DNA of 64,000 bases from Maribacter_C sp047345145 (GCF_047345145.1 NZ_JBLFER010000002.1:992001-1056000), one strand, 5' to 3'. Counted from the first letter of the stretch, positions 16,601 through 24,576 are shown. A program made the numbers and translations. The notes: generated by a model from the letters alone, not told the origin.

Positions 16601-16622
16601 GTTCTACGTTTTTAGAATTAAC

Positions 16623-16664
16623 TCTACAAACATAGAATAAATATTTTAATTCTACAAGTGTAGA
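16623..16664. promoter_or_regulatory. Two BlaI-type operator dyads upstream of the repressor gene
   Basis: TCTACAAGTGTAGA at 16651-16664 has perfect 6-bp arms (TCTACA/TGTAGA). TCTACAAACATAGA at 16623-16636 is a weaker copy with TCTA/TAGA ends. Both carry the TACA/TGTA core known from BlaI/MecI operators. The dyads are 28 bp apart and 23-64 bp upstream of the repressor start. Confidence 0.65.
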
Positions 16665-16727
16665 GTAATATTTTGTAATTGGCAACTCATTTCCAGGGTA
16701 ATGAGAGGAAGTGATATTCTTGCAATG

Positions 16728-18689
16728 TTATGCATTACTAACGAACCACATGTCAATTTGGCCTTTGCCTTTTGCCTCAATTTTACCACGGTGTTCAAAG
16801 GATAGGCTAGGGTTATGCTTTACCATTTCGTAAGTGTCATTTGAAATGTTCACTTTACCTACTTCACCATTGCTTTCAACTCTTGAGGCAGTGTTTACTG
16901 TGTCGCCCCAAACATCATATTGAAATTTCTTGACCCCGACTATACCTGCCACTACCGGTCCGGTATGTATGCCTACGCGCATTTCGAAGGTCAATTCATC
17001 CAACATTTTTTTTTCTGCGATTCTCGATTGCATAAAAGCTTGCATCTCAAGTGCGGCCATAATAGTTTTTTCTACAGAATCGTTCGAAGGTACCGGTAAT
17101 CCTCCTGCTGCCATGTAGGCATCACCAATAGTCTTGATTTTTTCGACATCATATTTTTCACAAATCATATCAAAGCTTTTAAAACAATTGTTTATTTCAC
17201 TTATCAGTTCGGTTGCCGAAACCTTTGCCGATTGCTCGGTAAATCCCTTAAAGTCGGTAAATAAAATCGATACCATTTCAAAGTCACGTGCTTTTGCCTC
17301 ACCTTTCTCTTTAAGTTCTGCTGCTATTTCAGCAGGCAAAATATTTAGAAGAAGATTCTCGGAGCGGTCCTTTTCTTTCTCGATAATGGCCTTAGACTTT
17401 TTTACATAACGCCAACGGCTGAAAAAACCTATGGCAAGTATTAGAAACAGAACTCCTGCAGTTATCGCTACATTTCTGTTTCTATCCTTATACCGTACCT
17501 CTTCTTGATGTCTCATCTGTACTTCTAAATCTTTTTCAACTTGTAGCAGACTATCTGCCTGCATTTGTTTTGTGAACTCCATTTGCTGGAGTTTGATGGT
17601 GGTTTCCTCAGTTTTTAAACTATCAGTGATAGCGAGCATTTTTTCATGATAGTCTAGGGCCAGGGAAGAATTCCCAAGAGCTCTATGAGATTCATAAAGA
17701 CATTCATAAGCATATTCTTGATTGCCGAGATCTCCGATTTCCTTTGCTTCAGATAAACTTTTCTTGCAAGCAATAATAGCTTTTGAATATTGAGTCCGCT
17801 CTATATAGATATCTGCAATGCTCAATCGATTTGTAATGCCGCCTTGCACATCATTTATCCGTTCACTTATATCCACGCTTTTTTTTAGGGTTTCAAGGGC
17901 CTTCTTATATTCTCCTTTTTCAAGTAGCGTAGCACCAATCCCTCCCAAAGCCGCAGCAACGCCTAATTGGTTGCCGGTCATTTCGTCAATCTTCAGTGCT
18001 TTTTGATAGTATTCAATTGCTTTGTCGAATTCTTCCCCGTTTAAATAGAGGTTCCCAATATTGTTGTATGTCGTGGCATTAGCGAACTCATCATTAATGC
18101 TATCATTTATTTTCTTGCTTTGTAAATAATATTTTAATGCTTTTTCATGGTTCCCTTTCGCGTTGTAAATACTCCCGAACTCATTGTAAACATCACTTTT
18201 CCCTTCCAAATCATTGGTATCTTCGTATAGTTTTAAACTTTTCTCATAGTAGTTGATAGCTTTTAGATAATCTTCATTGTCATGATAGACATAGCCAGTT
18301 CTCAGTAAAATATCAGCGGCCCCAGTTTTATACCCAATTTTTTCAGCTATTTTCAATCCTAACTTGTAGTCCGCAAGGGCCTTCGTATAGTCCCCAATGC
18401 GAAACAAAGAATACCCTTTTAGATTCAAAGCATCTACTACCCCTTCTTGATTGCCAGACTTTTTAGTGAAATTATAGAGCTGTTCGGCCAAGAAAATAGC
18501 ACTATCGGGTTGTGTACGGAATGCCCCTTCATAAATGTAATTTTTAAAGGCTTCAGCTCGTATTGTATCAGCTAAGCTGTGATTTTCCCATTCTTTTTGA
18601 AGTGAGTCGAGATTATTTTGGGAAAAAACGTTAAGTGGCAAAATCAACAAAACCCAATACCAGTATACCTGACCAAGTTTATTCATCAA
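16728..18689 (-). CDS. Receptor-type class III nucleotide cyclase with periplasmic TPR domain
   Basis: 653 residues. Signal peptide 1-23; about seven TPR units (residues 45-360) expected in the periplasm; coiled coil 360-400; one membrane helix 406-424; linker 430-468 with 'LLLNILPAEIAAELK'; cytosolic cyclase domain 470-650. Catalytic residues are intact: metal-binding Asp479 ('LFTDFKGF') and Asp523 ('KTIGDAYM'), Asn599 and Arg603 ('DTVNTASR'). Base-selecting positions are Lys519 and Asp592, the adenylate pattern. The gene overlaps the DUF5706 gene upstream by 4 bp (ATGA), so a functional pair is likely: the cyclase makes a cyclic nucleotide on periplasmic stimulus and the membrane partner responds. 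The ligand is unknown. Confidence 0.9.
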   Translation of the reverse strand: MMNKLGQVYWYWVLLILPLNVFSQNNLDSLQKEWENHSLADTIRAEAFKNYIYEGAFRTQPDSAIFLAEQLYNFTKKSGNQEGVVDALNLKGYSLFRIGDYTKALADYKLGLKIAEKIGYKTGAADILLRTGYVYHDNEDYLKAINYYEKSLKLYEDTNDLEGKSDVYNEFGSIYNAKGNHEKALKYYLQSKKINDSINDEFANATTYNNIGNLYLNGEEFDKAIEYYQKALKIDEMTGNQLGVAAALGGIGATLLEKGEYKKALETLKKSVDISERINDVQGGITNRLSIADIYIERTQYSKAIIACKKSLSEAKEIGDLGNQEYAYECLYESHRALGNSSLALDYHEKMLAITDSLKTEETTIKLQQMEFTKQMQADSLLQVEKDLEVQMRHQEEVRYKDRNRNVAITAGVLFLILAIGFFSRWRYVKKSKAIIEKEKDRSENLLLNILPAEIAAELKEKGEAKARDFEMVSILFTDFKGFTEQSAKVSATELISEINNCFKSFDMICEKYDVEKIKTIGDAYMAAGGLPVPSNDSVEKTIMAALEMQAFMQSRIAEKKMLDELTFEMRVGIHTGPVVAGIVGVKKFQYDVWGDTVNTASRVESNGEVGKVNISNDTYEMVKHNPSLSFEHRGKIEAKGKGQIDMWFVSNA

Positions 18690-19276
18690 GATAGGTTTGT
18701 CAATGTATAGTAGACGACTGTGATAAGTAGTAATGCCAAACTTATAGCTAAAAACAGAATAGCACGTTTAACATTTTTGAATTTCCAAGCTGCAATTTTG
18801 GAAATGACAAAAATTTGCTCACCTAATTGTTGAAAAAGTTCTTTTTCATCAAGACTTATTTCATAAAAAGTTTTGGCGAATTGTTTTATGTCACCAAATT
18901 TAGTGATGACGTCTCCGAAGAAAAAGACATTATGGTCATAGTTGCCTTCAATTTTTGGTGTGAAACAGCGAATGCAAAAATATATTGAAACCGCAGTTGC
19001 CAAAAACCAGAAACCGGCAATCGTATATAGTAAAGTATCAATTGTTGACATTCCTAGAGAAGGCTGAATACTTTGATAAATCAAGTTGAGTAGAATACCA
19101 TAGAAAGAAAGTATTAATCCAGCCTTAATTTCACTGGCTTTTATCATACCATTTACATGATTCATACTGCCCCAATAGTGATCTACAAGTTCTTCTCTAT
19201 GAGTACCTTTATTACTAACTTCTAAGGGTTTTTTAGGCTTTTCTGATTTTTGGTTTTCATCATTATCTTTAGCCAT
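18686..19276 (-). CDS. DUF5706 / Pycsar-effector-like (PycTM-type) membrane protein
   Basis: 196 residues from ATG 19276; an upstream in-frame ATG at 19324 would add 16 residues. A charged N-terminal tail (1-28) precedes the conserved 'HREELVDHYWGSMNHVNGMI' helix, the family core 'ASEIKAGLILSFYGILL' with the first membrane helix (50-70), a second helix (81-103), 'NVFFFGDVI', 'EQIFVISKIAAWKFKNVK' and a third helix (171-192). This is the layout of PF18967, the PycTM effectors of Pycsar, which disrupt the membrane on cyclic pyrimidine binding. It overlaps the cyclase gene by 4 bp and is translated first. What this copy senses and does is inferred, not shown. Confidence 0.8.
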   Translation of the reverse strand: MAKDNDENQKSEKPKKPLEVSNKGTHREELVDHYWGSMNHVNGMIKASEIKAGLILSFYGILLNLIYQSIQPSLGMSTIDTLLYTIAGFWFLATAVSIYFCIRCFTPKIEGNYDHNVFFFGDVITKFGDIKQFAKTFYEISLDEKELFQQLGEQIFVISKIAAWKFKNVKRAILFLAISLALLLITVVYYTLTNLS

Positions 19277-19360
19277 CGGTATTTTGGTTTGGTTGGTATT
19301 AAAATTTCCAATCACACTCCACATAAGTGTTGCTCATTTTGTCCGGGGTTTTTAAAGAAA

Positions 19361-19567
19361 ATGGTTGTAGTGGAAGATAATGAAAATTTCAAAATTACTA
19401 TTCAAAATTTTCGTTTGTTCAATAATCTATTTACTCATTTTAGTAAAATAAGGATAGAAATGTGGAATGGGGAAAAGAAAAGTTTTAGGATAGAATCGGA
19501 TGGCTTAAAAAACCATTGTTACTTCACTACTCTAAATAAGAAAGACTGGAAAAAAATAAAGATTTAA
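19361..19567 (+). CDS. Small hypothetical protein divergent from the DUF5706 gene
   Basis: 68 residues from ATG 19361. The composition is protein-like (charged and aromatic residues alternate: 'ENFKITIQNFRLFNN', 'KIRIEMWNGEKKSFRIE'), suggesting a small beta-rich domain. The frame remains open further upstream, but that part overlaps the DUF5706 gene antisense and is probably not coding. It is divergent from the DUF5706 gene and its stop overlaps the stop of the convergent membrane gene. I do not recognise the family. Confidence 0.4.
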   Translation: MVVVEDNENFKITIQNFRLFNNLFTHFSKIRIEMWNGEKKSFRIESDGLKNHCYFTTLNKKDWKKIKI

Positions 19568-20106
19568 CCATTAGCACCTTTCGGATTCGCTAAAATGGAG
19601 AATATAGCGGTGAAAAGCCCTATAACCAATAAAACATTACCATTTATTACTCCAAATTCCCAGTGAAGAATTTTAAATAATGAGGCTATTACAATATAAA
19701 CTGTAGCAAGGTCCGCAAGTAAGTAGGAAAGCTTTTCTGTGCCAAAACTTTGCAGTAAAAGTCCACTTTGAACAATTTCTTGAAGGATAGCAATTATTTC
19801 TTTGACGTAAAATAATACAAAAGCAATAAGCGCTGTCTTTGTTAGTATGGTAAGTATATGACCAAATGGTAAATGAAGAATACTTACGATATAATTACAT
19901 GAAAAAGAAACGATAAGTAGAAGTCTAGAATAATCAAGAGGTACTCTATGCTGTTTTTGATAAAATTGAATAGAATGAAAAACAACCATTCCTACAACTC
20001 CTATCATAATTAAAGGCCATGAAAGGAATTTGAAAAGTGCTCCGAATACAGTAATAGATATACTTAACCTGAAAAACAGGGAAGTTTTTTGATTTGAGAT
20101 CGCCAT
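19564..20106 (-). CDS. Hypothetical membrane protein with GldL-like 'FKxLxW' motifs
   Basis: 180 residues with about five hydrophobic helices. Two similar segments, 'GALFKFLSWPLIMIG' near the N-terminus and 'SLFKILHWEFGVING' near the C-terminus, resemble the 'FKIMHWPF' motif of GldL-type and other small flavobacterial membrane proteins, suggesting an internal duplication. It is not GldL itself: no gldK, gldM or gldN is next to it. It lies upstream of the DUF5706-cyclase pair on the same strand, separated by the small plus-strand ORF. Function unknown. Confidence 0.7.
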   Translation of the reverse strand: MAISNQKTSLFFRLSISITVFGALFKFLSWPLIMIGVVGMVVFHSIQFYQKQHRVPLDYSRLLLIVSFSCNYIVSILHLPFGHILTILTKTALIAFVLFYVKEIIAILQEIVQSGLLLQSFGTEKLSYLLADLATVYIVIASLFKILHWEFGVINGNVLLVIGLFTAIFSILANPKGANG

Positions 20107-20241
20107 TGAGAATATGTTTGCATAGTAGGTGAGTCAATAACGCAAAAAACTGCCTTATAGTGCATATTTTCAAATTAGAAGGCATTGACTAAGACCAATC
20201 ACAGATAAAGCAATAAGTTTGTGCGAATTAAAAGCGAATCA

Positions 20242-20820
20242 ATGAGTTTATTCGAGCAATTAAAAGAGCGAAGTGGATCACAATGCGAATTGTGTGCAGT
20301 ACCAGATAATTTACAGGTATACGAAGTGCCTCCCAAATCAATAGTTGGTCTTGACAGAAGCCTATTAGGCTGTGAAACTTGTATTGGTCAAATTGAAAAC
20401 CCGGATACGACAGATGCCAATCATTGGCGTTGTTTAAACGACAGTATGTGGAGCGAACATGAAGCGGTAAAGGCCGTTGCATGGCGAATGCTTTCGCGTT
20501 TGAAATCTGAAGGTTGGTCTCAAGATCTACTCGATATGATGTATTTGGAGGAGGAAACCCTAAAATGGGCAAAAGAGACAGGAGAGGGTGAAGAAGAGGG
20601 CGAAAAAATAATTCACCGTGATGTGAACGGAGTCGTCTTGCAAAATGGGGATAGCGTTGTACTCATAAAAGATCTTAAAGTAAAAGGCTCAAGTATGGTT
20701 GCCAAACAAGGTACTGCAGTGCGTCGAATATCTCTAGATCGCGAAAATGCAGAATTCATCGAAGGCAAAGTTGGACCTACTCAGATTGTTATTATTACGA
20801 AGTATGTTAAGAAAATCTGA
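20242..20820 (+). CDS. phnA: PhnA-type zinc-ribbon protein
   Basis: 192 residues from ATG 20242, where the family's usual start 'MSLFEQLKERSGSQCELC' begins; an upstream GTG at 20221 is less likely. Two Cys pairs, C-x-x-C in 'CELC' and in 'CETC', form the zinc ribbon. The C-terminal 'DVNGVVLQNGDSVVLIKDLKVKG' and 'GPTQIVIITKYVKK' segments are the PhnA SH3-like domain. Despite the name, the family is not an established phosphonoacetate hydrolase; its role is uncertain. Confidence 0.9.
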   Translation: MSLFEQLKERSGSQCELCAVPDNLQVYEVPPKSIVGLDRSLLGCETCIGQIENPDTTDANHWRCLNDSMWSEHEAVKAVAWRMLSRLKSEGWSQDLLDMMYLEEETLKWAKETGEGEEEGEKIIHRDVNGVVLQNGDSVVLIKDLKVKGSSMVAKQGTAVRRISLDRENAEFIEGKVGPTQIVIITKYVKKI

Positions 20821-20846
20821 AACGATTTTCAAGCTCCAAATAAAAA

Positions 20847-20886
20847 AAATCCCAAATTCCAATACTTTTTTTGGAATTTGGGATTT
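20847..20886. terminator. Bidirectional terminator between phnA and the M20 peptidase gene
   Basis: A 16-bp perfect stem AAATCCCAAATTCCAA / TTGGAATTTGGGATTT with an 8-base loop, flanked by A-rich and T-rich runs, lies between two convergent genes. Confidence 0.85.
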
Positions 20887-20901
20887 CATTTTTTGGAATT
20901 T

Positions 20902-22290
20902 TCATCTCTTCATTTCAGTAAAATACTGATAGAAATATGGAATAGTCTCTATCCCTTTTAGGTAATTCCAAACTCCGAAATGTTCGTTGGGGGAGTGGAT
21001 AGCATCACTGTCCAATCCAAAGCCCATAAGAATCGTTTTGCTTTCCAATTCTTTTTCGAAAAGGGCAACTATAGGAATACTTCCTCCACTGCGTTGTGGA
21101 ATTGGCTTTTTGCCAAAAGTAGTTTCATATGCTTTAGAAGCTGCTCTATAACCAATGGTATCAATTGGTGTCACATAGCCTTGTCCGCCATGGTGTGGTG
21201 TCACTTTTACGGTTACTCCTTTGGGGGCGATACTTTCAAAATGTTTGGTAAATAGCTCAGTAATTTCTTCCCAATCTTGATTAGGAACTAAGCGCATAGA
21301 TATTTTAGCGAATGCCTGGCTTGCGATTACGGTTTTGGCACCTTCACCAATATAGCCTCCCCAAATTCCATTAACATCTAAAGTAGGTCTGATCGAATTT
21401 CGTTCATTGGTGGTATATCCTTTTTCTCCATAAACAGACTCAATAGCTAAAGCATCTTGATAATCCTCTAAAGAAAATGGAGCCTTTGCCATTTCAGCAC
21501 GTTCTTCTTGTGATAATTCTTCTACCTTATCATAGAATCCTGCGACCGTAATGTGATTGTTTTCATCATGAAGTGAAGCGATCATTTTGGTGAGAATATT
21601 AATCGGGTTGGCTACCGCACCACCATATAATCCTGAATGTAAATCACGATTTGGGCCTGTTACTTCAACTTCAACATAACTTAGGCCACGCAACCCAGTA
21701 GTGATTGAAGGTACGTCATTGGCAATCATTCCGGTGTCGGAAATCAAGATAATATCGTTGTCTAATTTTTCTTTATTATTAGCTACATAGATTCCTAAAT
21801 TATCACTGCCAACTTCCTCTTCACCCTCAATCATAAATTTCACATTGCAAGGCAGTTGATTGCTTTTAACCATATACTCCAAAGCCTTAACATGCATATA
21901 CATTTGGCCTTTGTCATCGCAAGATCCACGTGCAAAAATTGCGCCTTCAGGATGTAATTCTGTTTTTTTGATTACGGGTTGATAAGGGGGAGAATCCCAT
22001 AATTCAATAGGGTCTGCGGGCTGCACATCGTAATGCCCATAAACTAATATTGTGGGTAAATTTTCATCTATGATTTTCTCCCCATAAACAATGGGATATC
22101 CCGCTGTTTCATGTATTTCGGCGATGTCGCATCCAGCTGCGAGAAGAGACGATTTAATAGCTTCAGAAGCATCTAAAACGTCTTGTGAAAATGCAGGATC
22201 TGCACTTACTGAAGGAATTTTTAGAAGTGCAATCAACTCATTCAAAAATCGTTCTTTATTTTGTGAAATGTAATCTTTTGGATTTTGCAT
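20902..22290 (-). CDS. M20 family dipeptidase
   Basis: 462 residues from ATG 22290 ('MQNPKDYISQNKERFL'); an in-frame ATG at 22311 is also possible. The zinc-site motifs of M20 peptidases are present: 'YGHYDVQPADP' (His and catalytic Asp), 'GSCDDKGQM' (bridging Asp), 'IEGEEEVGS' (catalytic Glu pair) and the late 'HSPNEHF' His. A dimerisation domain lies between ('VTGPNRDLHSGLYGG'). The close relatives are cytosolic non-specific dipeptidases/beta-Ala-Xaa dipeptidases; no signal peptide is seen. Confidence 0.93.
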   Translation of the reverse strand: MQNPKDYISQNKERFLNELIALLKIPSVSADPAFSQDVLDASEAIKSSLLAAGCDIAEIHETAGYPIVYGEKIIDENLPTILVYGHYDVQPADPIELWDSPPYQPVIKKTELHPEGAIFARGSCDDKGQMYMHVKALEYMVKSNQLPCNVKFMIEGEEEVGSDNLGIYVANNKEKLDNDIILISDTGMIANDVPSITTGLRGLSYVEVEVTGPNRDLHSGLYGGAVANPINILTKMIASLHDENNHITVAGFYDKVEELSQEERAEMAKAPFSLEDYQDALAIESVYGEKGYTTNERNSIRPTLDVNGIWGGYIGEGAKTVIASQAFAKISMRLVPNQDWEEITELFTKHFESIAPKGVTVKVTPHHGGQGYVTPIDTIGYRAASKAYETTFGKKPIPQRSGGSIPIVALFEKELESKTILMGFGLDSDAIHSPNEHFGVWNYLKGIETIPYFYQYFTEMKR

Positions 22291-22368
22291 TGAGATAGCG
22301 TTTTGAATCACCTAAAATTACAAAAGAACTTTTGCCTGGGGATTATTTAGAGAATTGATTTTTTAATT

Positions 22369-22376
22369 TATATTTG
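22369..22376 (+). promoter_or_regulatory. -7 box (TATATTTG) of the tRNA-Leu gene
   Basis: TATATTTG matches TAnnTTTG and is 34 bp before the 5' end of tRNA-Leu. No convincing -33 TTG at 17-23 bp was found. Confidence 0.5.
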
Positions 22377-22410
22377 CACCCCGTTATACCGAATTATTCG
22401 GAAAGGAAAT

Positions 22411-22492
22411 GCAGGCGTGGTGGAATTGGTAGACACGCTAGACTTAGGATCTAGTGCCGCAAGGTGTGAGAGTTCGAGTCTCTCCGCCTGTA
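22411..22492 (+). tRNA. tRNA-Leu (anticodon TAG)
   Basis: The 82-base cloverleaf has acceptor arms GCAGGCG / CGCCTGT (with one G-U pair), an anticodon stem CTAGA/TCTAG around loop CTTAGGA (anticodon TAG), a short variable arm typical of class II tRNA-Leu, and a GAGAG-TTCGAGT-CTCTC T arm. Discriminator is A. CCA is not encoded. Confidence 0.95.
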
Positions 22493-22502
22493 CAAAAGGA
22501 AA

Positions 22503-22530
22503 GCTTCTCATTATTGAGAGGCTTTTTTTA
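22503..22530 (+). terminator. Terminator of tRNA-Leu
   Basis: Stem GCTTCTCA/TGAGAGGC (one G-U pair) with a 4-base loop followed by seven T, 10 bp after the tRNA. Confidence 0.75.
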
Positions 22531-22541
22531 TTTTTTTGAAT

Positions 22542-22572
22542 AAAAAAAGGCCCGTCTTTTCAGAGGGCCTTT
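22542..22572 (-). terminator. Minus-strand terminator after the 42-residue ORF
   Basis: Stem AAAGGCCC/GGGCCTTT with an 11-base loop, followed on the minus strand by a T-run. It would end a transcript coming from the small ORF at 22647-22775. Confidence 0.7.
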
Positions 22573-22646
22573 CTATGGCAAAAGTCAAAATAATAACATT
22601 TTTAAAGTAGGTTTAAAGATTTTTTGGGGAACATAATCTGAAAGGA

Positions 22647-22775
22647 TTATAAAATGCCAACGGACCAAAGTAGCATAGTTACAACAATGGAAAGTAAAAT
22701 ACCAACCAAAATCACAACCATCACGCTTAGGAAACCATTTAGCACTTTTACTCCTTGAGTAACTTGCTGTTCCAT
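22647..22775 (-). CDS. Small single-span membrane protein (42 aa)
   Basis: 42 residues starting 'MEQQVTQGVKVLNGFLSVM', followed by a strongly hydrophobic helix (about residues 17-40) and a short end. The N-terminal third is polar. A terminator hairpin lies downstream on the same strand (22542-22572), supporting a real transcript. I do not recognise the family. It is otherwise in a gap of about 420 bp between tRNA-Leu and the sugar porter; the remaining sequence of that gap holds only the two hairpins. Confidence 0.55.
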   Translation of the reverse strand: MEQQVTQGVKVLNGFLSVMVVILVGILLSIVVTMLLWSVGIL

Positions 22776-22915
22776 TTTCTAGTAGTTTGTTCCAAATTAC
22801 AAAATTCCTGGAGAGAACAAATGCTTTTGGTTAATATTTCGACTAACTGACATATCTTTTATATGTTTTCGGGATGAAATACTGTTTTTGTCGATAAGAT
22901 GTAGAAATGTTAAAA

Positions 22916-24247
22916 TTAGGTACTTTTGGTATCTCCGCTTAATTTTTTACTCAATTCCTCTAGAGAGACTCCCTTGGTTTCTGGCATCATGAATCTGACA
23001 AACAAGAGTTGCAGGACCATCATAAAGGCGAAAAATCCAAAAACGGGGCCTGGGCCAATCCAAGAAAACAATAGGGGAATTGACGAAGGAATCAACCAAG
23101 CCAAAACCCAATGTACTGAAGTGCCAAAGGACTGACCGGAACCTCTGAGGTGATTCGGAAAAACTTCTGAAATGAAAACCCAAATTACAGCTCCCTGACC
23201 AATGGCATGTGACGCAATAAACAGAAAAAGAAATATAGGTACAGCAATTCCTTCCCATTCTAAAATGAAGGCTAATGCAACTAAGGTTAATGATAAAATA
23301 TATCCGATTGAGCCATAATACATTAACTGTCGTCTGCCTAAGCGATCGATTAAGGATATGCCAATTATTGTAAAAATCAAATTTGTTATCCCTATTCCAA
23401 TACTGCTTAAAAGAGCGGTGCTTTCTCCTAGACCTGCAGCTTCAAAAATCCGAGGAGCATAATAAAGAAATGCATTAATGCCAGAAAATTGATTGAAAAA
23501 TGCAATAAGAAAGGCAAGCATTAGTGGAAACCGATACTTCTTAATGAAGATGTTTTCAGAAGCATTTGAACTCTCATTTGAATGTGCAATTTCAGCCTCC
23601 AAATCCGCCAAGGTAGTTTCATTACTCATTGAGGCCAAAACGATTCGGGCTTCTTCAGCTCTATTTTTTGTTAAAAGCCATCGCGGACTTTTAGGAACAC
23701 CAGTAACAAATAAGGTGTAAATCACCGCAGGAAAAGCTTCTACACCAACCATCCATCGCCAATCATTCTCTGCTACTCCGCTAAGAACATAATTCGAAAT
23801 AAAAGCACAAAGAATTCCGAAAACAAGCATTAACTGATAGAAACCTACCAAACGACCTCTGTGTTTTGCGGGCGCAATTTCTGATATGTACGCAGGTGCT
23901 GCAACGGTGGAGGCGCCGACTCCAAGACCTCCAAGAAATCTGAAAGCCCCAAAAGTAACAGGGTCGAGCGCAAGTGCTGATCCAATTGCCGACACTGAAT
24001 ATAGTATTCCGATCCAAATTAGAGTATTTCTTCTACCGATTTTATTGGTAGGAATACCCCCAAGAATTGCACCTACTAAGGTGCCAAAGAGTGCCATGCC
24101 AATAACAACAATACCATGAAAGGTATCAGAAGAATTCCATAACAATTGAAGTTTTTTTTCGGCACCTGAGATAACAACAGTGTCAAAGCCAAAAATGAAA
24201 CCCGCAAGGGCTACAATTAAGGAAATTCGCACAATTTTTGAGTCCAT
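22916..24247 (-). CDS. MFS sugar porter family transporter
   Basis: 443 residues with 12 hydrophobic helices. Sugar-porter signatures are 'GFDTVVISGAEKKLQ' in helix 1, 'NKIGRRNTL' after helix 2, 'PKSPRWLLTKNRAEEA' in the central loop, 'QFSGINAFLYYAP' in helix 7, 'DRLGRRQLM' and the closing 'PETKGVSLEEL'. It probably imports a monosaccharide by proton or sodium symport; the substrate is not predictable. Downstream of it, a small lipoprotein gene and kdtA lie on the same strand. Confidence 0.93.
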   Translation of the reverse strand: MDSKIVRISLIVALAGFIFGFDTVVISGAEKKLQLLWNSSDTFHGIVVIGMALFGTLVGAILGGIPTNKIGRRNTLIWIGILYSVSAIGSALALDPVTFGAFRFLGGLGVGASTVAAPAYISEIAPAKHRGRLVGFYQLMLVFGILCAFISNYVLSGVAENDWRWMVGVEAFPAVIYTLFVTGVPKSPRWLLTKNRAEEARIVLASMSNETTLADLEAEIAHSNESSNASENIFIKKYRFPLMLAFLIAFFNQFSGINAFLYYAPRIFEAAGLGESTALLSSIGIGITNLIFTIIGISLIDRLGRRQLMYYGSIGYILSLTLVALAFILEWEGIAVPIFLFLFIASHAIGQGAVIWVFISEVFPNHLRGSGQSFGTSVHWVLAWLIPSSIPLLFSWIGPGPVFGFFAFMMVLQLLFVRFMMPETKGVSLEELSKKLSGDTKST

Positions 24248-24306
24248 ATGATTAAGTTGGTGGTTTTGGTAAAGCTAACAAAAAAAACCAAATCTTAATT
24301 AGGAAC

Positions 24307-24558
24307 TTATGGAATTGCAGTAACTGGTTTGAGGGTGTCCATTGCTTTGACTTTCTTCTTTTTAGCCTCTTGATCAACGGGCTTTTCAATCGATTTTTGT
24401 TGCTCTAATTTAGGATTAGATTTACCTCTTTTTTTATATTCTGTAGATGGAATTGGACTTTTGTTTGGTTCCCCAGTTCGTTTTTCATTTACTCCGTTTT
24501 GGCAAGAAGACAAAGAGAAACAGAAAACTAAAATAAATAGAATTCGGGGAAATTTCAT
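24307..24558 (-). CDS. Small hypothetical lipoprotein
   Basis: 83 residues. A lipoprotein signal ends 'SLSSCQNG', so Cys19 should be lipidated. The mature part is short, polar and rich in Lys, Pro and Glu ('KKRGKSNPKLEQQKSIEKP'), with no folded domain visible. It begins 18 bp after the end of the kdtA coding region on the same strand and may be co-transcribed with it. Confidence 0.6.
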   Translation of the reverse strand: MKFPRILFILVFCFSLSSCQNGVNEKRTGEPNKSPIPSTEYKKRGKSNPKLEQQKSIEKPVDQEAKKKKVKAMDTLKPVTAIP

Positions 24559-24576
24559 AACAACTAAAAATTGAGG

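Noticed and set aside
16728..18689. Hybrid histidine kinase
   Set aside because: TPR-TM topology resembles sensor kinases, but the C-terminal domain has class III cyclase motifs and no HisKA/HATPase.
19250..19360. Upstream extension of the small ORF at 19361
   Set aside because: This part overlaps the 5' end of the DUF5706 gene antisense and has a different, Cys- and Phe-rich composition; only the part from ATG 19361 was kept.
22947..23258. 103-codon minus-strand frame inside the sugar porter
   Set aside because: Overlaps the porter in another frame on the same strand; Cys- and His-rich odd composition typical of a shadow.
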